DNA from: CAZWZG01 sp964638245
GTDB lineage: Bacteria; Pseudomonadota; Alphaproteobacteria; Rhodobacterales; Rhodobacteraceae
Direction: 5' to 3'
NCBI GenBank assembly: GCA_964638245.1
Contig: CAZWZG010000051.1
Location: 1 to 18,018, forward strand
Length of the DNA: 18,018 nt
Shown: positions 14,319 to 18,018 of the stretch, piece after piece
Position numbering within the stretch: position 1 is the first letter of the stretch
How the letters are laid out: every line of letters starts with the position of its first letter
The notes under the pieces: model-generated
The model's database searches: none
The model's input: the letters and a program-made list of their open reading frames with translations, nothing else
Told to the model about the DNA's origin: nothing
Made by a program: the position numbers and the translations under genes

Positions 14319-14347
14319 TTGTCAAATAATATCGATTTTTTTACCTT
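14319..14347 (+). promoter_or_regulatory. Divergent promoter region of FAH and YciI operons with GntR-type motif
   Basis: On the plus strand TTGTCA (14319-14324) and TACCTT (14342-14347) are 17 bases apart, upstream of the YciI gene. The 17 spacer bases (14325-14341) are exactly the inverted copy of the motif at 7957-7973 before gntR. On the minus strand the overlapping hexamer TTGACA (14325-14320) is a perfect -35 for the FAH operon, although its -10 is unclear. A GntR regulator bound here would control both directions. Confidence 0.55.
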
Positions 14348-14371
14348 GGGGCACCTAGAGGAGAGATTTCG

Positions 14372-14755
14372 ATGCCTGCATGGGACGACTACAAGGCTCA
14401 GGCCAAGGAACGCGGGGCCTTGGCGCACGAGGTCTACGTGGTTCAAAGCCTCAAGAACGTCGATGGTGACATACCCTCGGTACTTTCTGATCATCTGGCC
14501 TATATCGGTTCGCTCGAATCGTCCGGGGCGCTGATGTTTGCGGGTCCGATGTCGGATCCCACGGGCGCTCGCAACGACGGCGATGGTATGCTCGTGTTGC
14601 GGGCAGAATCGCTTGAGCAAGCAACCGAGATGGCGGCGAACGACCCGATGCACAGCTCGGGCACCCGCAGTTTCACGATCCGGAAATGGATGATCAACGA
14701 AGGAACGCTTGGCTTGACGGTGGGACTGTCGACGGGCGCCTTGACCCTTGGCTGA
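14372..14755 (+). CDS. YciI-like protein
   Basis: A 127-residue protein of the YciI (YCII-related) family, a ferredoxin-like fold. HLAYIGSLESSGALMFAGPM (41-60) with His41, and MAANDPMHSSGTRSFTIRKW with Asp91, hold the His and Asp conserved in the family. The first 20 residues and the last 15 extend beyond the usual 95-100-residue domain. Some homologues handle chlorinated hydroquinone or aromatic-degradation intermediates and the fold resembles muconolactone isomerase, but most have no known reaction. GAGGAG lies 8 bases before the ATG at 14372. It overlaps the malonyl-CoA decarboxylase frame by 8 bases. Being divergent from FAH and sharing the GntR motif, it probably takes part in the ring-cleavage pathway. 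Confidence 0.85.
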   Translation: MPAWDDYKAQAKERGALAHEVYVVQSLKNVDGDIPSVLSDHLAYIGSLESSGALMFAGPMSDPTGARNDGDGMLVLRAESLEQATEMAANDPMHSSGTRSFTIRKWMINEGTLGLTVGLSTGALTLG

Positions 14756-16091
14756 CATCCGGCGCCCTCAACCCCGGGCAGGCACGCTTGGCGGGCTGAT
14801 TGCGTCGTTCTTCGAACCCCGGCGCGCCGATCCTGCACAGCTGGATGATCGACCGATTATCGAGCAATGCCGGGACCTTATGGACGCCAAAGCCGAAGGG
14901 CCTGTGCAACGCCTGAGCGCATCGATCCTTGCCACCTTTCCCGAACTCGATGAGGACGCCAAGGCTGAATTCTTTGCCTATCTTGCGTCCGAACTGGACC
15001 TTGATGCGGACGCCGTCGCCAAGGCGGCAGAGGCTTACCGAGACGCACAGAATGCCGAAACACTCGATACGCTTCTGAACGTTTCCGAGCCGGGACGGCA
15101 GACGCTGTTTCGCAAACTCAACACCAGCGAAGGCGCGACCACGGCACTCGTGAACATGCGCGCAGCCCTTTTGGGCTTCATGCGCCAAACCCCGGATTTT
15201 CGCCGGATTGATCTGGACCTCGTGCACCTGTTCACCTCGTGGTTCAACCGCGGCTTTCTGGTGTTGGAGCGGGTCGACTGGGCGACGCCCGCACGGGTTC
15301 TGGAAAAGATCATCGCCTATGAGGCGGTGCATCAGATCAACGACTGGGATGACCTGCGGCGGCGAACCGAACCTTCCGATCGCCGGTGCTATGCTTATTT
15401 TCACCCGCGCATGCCGGACGAACCGCTGATCTTTGTCGAAGTGGCCCTGACGCAGGGTGTGCCAGCGTCAATTCAAGGCGTTCTGGCCGAAGATCGCGCA
15501 CCGCTCGATGCGACCGAGGCCGATACCGCCGTCTTTTATTCCATTTCGAACTGCCAGAAAGGCTTGGCCGGTATTTCGTTTGGCGAGTCGCTGATCAAGA
15601 ACGTCGTCGCCGACCTTTCGGCGGAACTGCCGGAGTTGAAGACGTTCATCACCCTTTCGCCGATCCCGGGCTTTCGTAAATGGGTCGGTGAGTTGGACCA
15701 AAGTACGGATCTGCGTCCTGGGGCGATTCTGGAGGCCGTCGCAGTCGCAGAAGACAGCGGAGACACGAGCGCGCTCGACGAACAGGCCGAGGCGATCAGG
15801 TCGCTGGCGGCGCACTATCTTGCCAAGTCCAAGCGCGGCGATGGACAGCCCAGAAACCCGGTGGCGCGGTTCCACCTGTCCAATGGCGCGGAAATTGACA
15901 ACGTGCTTGCGGGTGCGGACCAGTCGCAAAACGGTTGGGCACAATCGGTCGGGGCGATGGTCAACTATCGCTATCGCTTGAAACGGGTCGAAGCCAACGG
16001 GGCCGCCTACGCGACCAAGTCCAAGATTGCGGTGTCACGCGGCGTTCAGGCGTTGTTGCGCGCAGCGCCGGGTGGGTCTGAGCAAGCCTAG
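14748..16091 (+). CDS. Malonyl-CoA decarboxylase
   Basis: A 447-residue enzyme converting malonyl-CoA to acetyl-CoA and CO2. The N-terminal helical domain spans about 10-180. The acyltransferase-like catalytic domain includes CYAYFHPRMPDEPLIFVEVAL (214-234), AVFYSISNCQKGLAGISFG (261-279), the LSPIPGF segment with Ser304, and RFHLSNGAEI with His376; Ser304 and His376 probably correspond to the Ser/His catalytic pair of characterised homologues. MVNYRYRL (404-411) is a C-terminal hallmark. The earliest possible start is TTG at 14748, overlapping YciI by 8 bases; a start at the next ATG would remove the conserved N-terminal GTLGGLIASFFE, so TTG is preferred and translation is probably coupled to YciI. 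It converges with trpF, each stop lying in the CTAG at 16088-16091. Confidence 0.93.
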   Translation: MADIRRPQPRAGTLGGLIASFFEPRRADPAQLDDRPIIEQCRDLMDAKAEGPVQRLSASILATFPELDEDAKAEFFAYLASELDLDADAVAKAAEAYRDAQNAETLDTLLNVSEPGRQTLFRKLNTSEGATTALVNMRAALLGFMRQTPDFRRIDLDLVHLFTSWFNRGFLVLERVDWATPARVLEKIIAYEAVHQINDWDDLRRRTEPSDRRCYAYFHPRMPDEPLIFVEVALTQGVPASIQGVLAEDRAPLDATEADTAVFYSISNCQKGLAGISFGESLIKNVVADLSAELPELKTFITLSPIPGFRKWVGELDQSTDLRPGAILEAVAVAEDSGDTSALDEQAEAIRSLAAHYLAKSKRGDGQPRNPVARFHLSNGAEIDNVLAGADQSQNGWAQSVGAMVNYRYRLKRVEANGAAYATKSKIAVSRGVQALLRAAPGGSEQA

Positions 16092-16717
16092 GAGGCGGCC
16101 TGAACGAAGGCGCGGATCAGTTCGGCGTCCTTGACACCGGGCGCGCTTTCCACGCCCGAAGCCACGTCCACTTGGAGCGCGCCTGTCCGCTCGATTGCTT
16201 CACCAACGGTTTGCGGCGTTAGCCCACCGGCAAGCATCCATGGCCTCTTGAACGAGCGTCCTGCGATCAGCCGCCAATCAAAGCGAAGTCCATTTCCGCC
16301 AGGCAATTCCCCAGGTCCCGGTTTGGCATCCAAAAGCAATTGGTCAGCTACGTCTTCGAAGGCCGCAATGGCCTCAACGTCTTCTGCCGAGCCTACCCCA
16401 AGCGCCTTCATCACCGGCAAGCCATATCGGTTTTTGACTTCAGCCACCCGCGCAGGGCTTTCGCTTCCGTGAAGCTGGATCATGTCGATCGGGACCTCGG
16501 CGGTCAGAGCGTCAAGGAAGGCATCATCCGCATCCACAACCAGCGCCACCTTAGCTACGCCCGGCGGAATATCAGCGGACAGCGCTGCGGCAACCGTGGG
16601 AGAGACCGAGCGTTTAGATTTGGAATAGAAGTTGAACCCGATATAGCGCGCACCGGCGTCTACGCAGGCAGCAACGGTTTCAGGCTCTTTCAGCCCGCAT
16701 ATCTTGACCCGTGCCAT
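16088..16717 (-). CDS. trpF: Phosphoribosylanthranilate isomerase
   Basis: A 209-residue (beta/alpha)8 enzyme of tryptophan synthesis. It converts N-(5-phosphoribosyl)anthranilate to the 1-deoxyribulose phosphate form. KICGL holds the catalytic cysteine Cys7; the partner acid is Asp130 in LLLDAKPG. MIQLHGSES (79-87), WMLAGGLTPQTV (160-171) and VDVASGVES (183-191) are family hallmarks of the phosphate-binding end. Six bases separate it from the lapA-like gene upstream. In related bacteria trpB usually follows trpF; here the neighbour is the convergent malonyl-CoA decarboxylase gene, so trpB must be elsewhere. The position suggests the catabolic block was inserted at this junction, which is inference. 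Confidence 0.96.
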   Translation of the reverse strand: MARVKICGLKEPETVAACVDAGARYIGFNFYSKSKRSVSPTVAAALSADIPPGVAKVALVVDADDAFLDALTAEVPIDMIQLHGSESPARVAEVKNRYGLPVMKALGVGSAEDVEAIAAFEDVADQLLLDAKPGPGELPGGNGLRFDWRLIAGRSFKRPWMLAGGLTPQTVGEAIERTGALQVDVASGVESAPGVKDAELIRAFVQAAS

Positions 16718-16723
16718 GACGTG

Positions 16724-17080
16724 TCAGCGTGCAGCGCTGGTGTCGTCCAGGATAGCGAGGATGTCGTCGCCGGCCTTTTCGTTGGGCTTGAGCGTGTTGA
16801 GCTCTTTTTCCAGCTTCTGGCGTGAGCGGCGCTCGATCCGGGCTTCGGCGCGATGTTTTCTTTCGCGGAACCATTCGACGACGAAGCCGATCAAAAGCCC
16901 AGCGATGATCGCCGCGAAGATGATGATGAAGAGAGGTAATTCGACCTGCCACGAAAAGCCCATCAACCCGGCCATGTCTTCGGGCAAAAGGTTGAGCGTC
17001 ACGGACCCGCGGTTCGCGATTGCGACGGTGATAAGTACGATGCCGAGGGCGATGTAAAAAAGGTAGCGCAGATAGCGCAT
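16724..17080 (-). CDS. LapA-domain (DUF1049-type) inner-membrane protein
   Basis: A 118-residue protein with two membrane segments (about 6-23 and 48-68) and a charged, probably coiled-coil cytoplasmic tail (70-100, rich in Arg, Glu and Lys). The short loop contains NRGSVTLNLLP, and the pattern of an N-terminal TM, an NxxxVxxNLLP-like loop and a second TM matches lipopolysaccharide assembly protein A domain proteins. E. coli LapA (YciS) works with LapB in controlling LPS synthesis; whether this homologue does so is not shown. The ATG overlaps the ihfB stop as TGATG (17082-17078), and trpF follows after 6 bases, so the three genes form one operon. Confidence 0.85.
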   Translation of the reverse strand: MRYLRYLFYIALGIVLITVAIANRGSVTLNLLPEDMAGLMGFSWQVELPLFIIIFAAIIAGLLIGFVVEWFRERKHRAEARIERRSRQKLEKELNTLKPNEKAGDDILAILDDTSAAR

Positions 17081-17364
17081 CAGGCTTTCCCGTTCAGACG
17101 ATCCCTAAGAAGCTTACCTGTCTTAAAGAACGGCACGTGCTTCTGGTCAACCTGAACGCTTTCACCCGTGCGTGGGTTCCGGCCGATCCGAGCGTCCCGG
17201 GCCTTGACCGAAAACGCGCCAAAGCCGCGAAGTTCGACCCGGTCACCGCGCGCCATAGCCTCGATTATCTCATCAAAGATCGTCCCTACGATCCGCTCGA
17301 CATCGCGTTGATAGAGATGGGGATTCTCGTCTGCGATCTTTTGCACGAGCTCGGACCTAATCAT
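17080..17364 (-). CDS. ihfB: Integration host factor subunit beta
   Basis: A 94-residue DNA-bending protein of the HU/IHF family. It opens MIRSELVQKIADENPHL, contains the core VELRGFGAFSVKARDARIGR and the beta-arm segment RNPRTGESVQV with its DNA-intercalating proline, and ends FFKTGKLLRDRLNG. Length and the MIRSELV start are typical of IHF beta (HimD) as opposed to HU or IHF alpha. It pairs with IHF alpha to bend DNA in transcription, replication and recombination. AAGGGGGG lies 7 bases before the ATG at 17364. It comes directly after rpsA in the same orientation, the usual arrangement in proteobacteria, and leads the ihfB, lapA-like, trpF operon. Confidence 0.96.
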   Translation of the reverse strand: MIRSELVQKIADENPHLYQRDVERIVGTIFDEIIEAMARGDRVELRGFGAFSVKARDARIGRNPRTGESVQVDQKHVPFFKTGKLLRDRLNGKA

Positions 17365-17424
17365 ACGATGACCCCCCTTGATATGGCGCTGACCGACTCT
17401 GGTGACGGCCTTAAATGTCCGGGA

Positions 17425-17453
17425 ACTATAGGATTAAAATCGCGGTTTCGAAA
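17425..17453 (-). promoter_or_regulatory. Candidate ihfB promoter
   Basis: On the minus strand TATAGT (17430-17425) is a good -10 hexamer, 17 bases after TTTCGA (17453-17448), a weak -35. It lies 60 bases before the ihfB start and downstream of the rpsA terminator, where an ihfB promoter would be expected. The rest of the 278-bp gap between ihfB and rpsA shows nothing else clear. Confidence 0.4.
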
Positions 17454-17586
17454 CACTTGCGCTTGAAATGAATGTGGAAAAATACGGGCAATGCCCTGAA
17501 TTTGGGCCTGAATCTGCGCCGCGCTGCAGCGTAACGGGGCCGTGCAAGGAAAATCAGACCTCGCCGTGACCAAGCGATTCGCGGCC

Positions 17587-17620
17587 AACAAAAAACCCGC
17601 GGCAGGTCTGCCGCGGGTTT
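17587..17620 (-). terminator. Rho-independent terminator of rpsA
   Basis: A near-perfect hairpin with arms AAACCCGCGGCA (17593-17604) and its complement (17609-17620) around a four-base loop. Read on the minus strand, the stem is followed by a run of six T (17595-17590). It begins 22 bases after the rpsA stop codon, so it ends the rpsA transcript and separates it from ihfB. Confidence 0.92.
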
Positions 17621-17642
17621 CGTTCAGAGTATCTGTCCGAAC

Positions 17643-18018
17643 TTACTTGTCGTCGTCGCTCTTCAGAGCAGCGCCCAGGATGTCGCCAAGCGAGGCGCCC
17701 GAGTCCGACGAGCCATACTGTTCGACGGCTTCTTTCTCTTCGGCGATCTCGCGTGCTTTGATCGACAGGTTCAGGCGGCGTGTCTTGGCGTCTACATTGG
17801 TGACGCGGACGTCGATCTTGTCGCCAACACCGAAACGCTCGGGGCGCTGTTCGGCACGATCGCGGGACAGGTCGGAGCGGCGGATGAAGGATTTTGCGCC
17901 CTCGTATTCCACTTCGATCCCGCCGTCTTCGATAGCCGTGACTTCGACCGTGATGATCGAGCCGCGCTTGACGCCTTCGACGGCACCCGAGAAGCTATCG
18001 TCCAGCGCCTTGATCGAG
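17643..18018 (-). CDS. rpsA: 30S ribosomal protein S1, C-terminal part (runs off window)
   Basis: The last 125 codons of rpsA, entering from the right edge. The visible part begins SIKALDDSFSGAVEGVKRG and covers the last S1 (OB-fold) domain, with GAKSFIRRSDLSRDR, RFGVGDKIDVRVTNVDAKTRR and LNLSIKARE. The acidic, Ser/Gly-rich tail is EEKEAVEQYG followed by SLGDILGAALKSDDDK, typical of alphaproteobacterial S1. S1 binds mRNA at the ribosome and helps start translation. The frame stays open to the window end, so the true start lies outside. A strong terminator follows, and ihfB is next downstream, the common order. Confidence 0.96.
   Translation of the reverse strand, partial: SIKALDDSFSGAVEGVKRGSIITVEVTAIEDGGIEVEYEGAKSFIRRSDLSRDRAEQRPERFGVGDKIDVRVTNVDAKTRRLNLSIKAREIAEEKEAVEQYGSSDSGASLGDILGAALKSDDDK

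Overview
The window looks like a chromosomal segment of a high-GC alphaproteobacterium, most likely a Rhodobacteraceae (roseobacter-type) marine bacterium. The evidence is the block trpF, lapA-type gene, ihfB, rpsA at the right end, tightly packed operons joined by TAATG, ATGA and TGATG junctions, and a TRAP transporter beside LacI- and GntR-controlled catabolic genes. This placement is inferred from gene content and protein style; no database search was run. One run of 100 N (10037-10136) interrupts the sequence inside a TRAP permease gene.

Block A (1-7937) is a LacI-controlled catabolic locus. Reading leftward from 6696 are an ABC-transporter ATPase of the sugar/polyol (MalK/UgpC) type, a GMC flavin oxidoreductase, a small SnoaL/NTF2-like protein, a histidinol-dehydrogenase-family dehydrogenase, a VOC-fold protein, an SDR dehydrogenase, the LacI regulator, and the start of a second small SnoaL-like protein that runs off the window. 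Genes overlap or lie within 5 bases of each other, so this is one operon. Facing away on the plus strand is a protein made of two fused SnoaL-like domains. The 245-bp divergent gap holds a perfect 18-bp palindrome and a near-perfect second copy, spaced 126 bp centre to centre, and these are very likely the LacI operators. Three redox enzymes, a VOC protein and four SnoaL-like domains, with a sugar-type ATPase, suggest oxidation and rearrangement of a sugar- or polyol-like compound. I do not recognise the pathway.

Block B (7956-16091) is a GntR(FCD)-controlled locus. The gntR gene is on the plus strand. Facing it is a minus-strand operon: FAH-family hydrolase, RutE-like nitroreductase, OsmC-like protein, TRAP transporter (DctP, DctQ, DctM) and an intradiol ring-cleavage dioxygenase as last gene. 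Divergent from the FAH gene is a plus-strand pair, a YciI-like protein and malonyl-CoA decarboxylase. An identical 17-nt AT-rich motif lies just upstream of gntR and in the FAH/YciI divergent promoter, which ties the block into one probable regulon. The locus imports a substrate, opens an aromatic diol or triol ring, and processes the product by steps that are not the textbook beta-ketoadipate set, with malonyl-CoA decarboxylase feeding acetyl-CoA.

Block C (16088-18018) is housekeeping: trpF, a lapA-like membrane protein gene and ihfB in one minus-strand operon, then an intergenic stretch with a strong rpsA terminator and the 3' end of rpsA. The malonyl-CoA decarboxylase gene and trpF converge and share a CTAG in which each stop codon sits. 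No tRNA, rRNA, CRISPR, IS element or prophage gene was seen.
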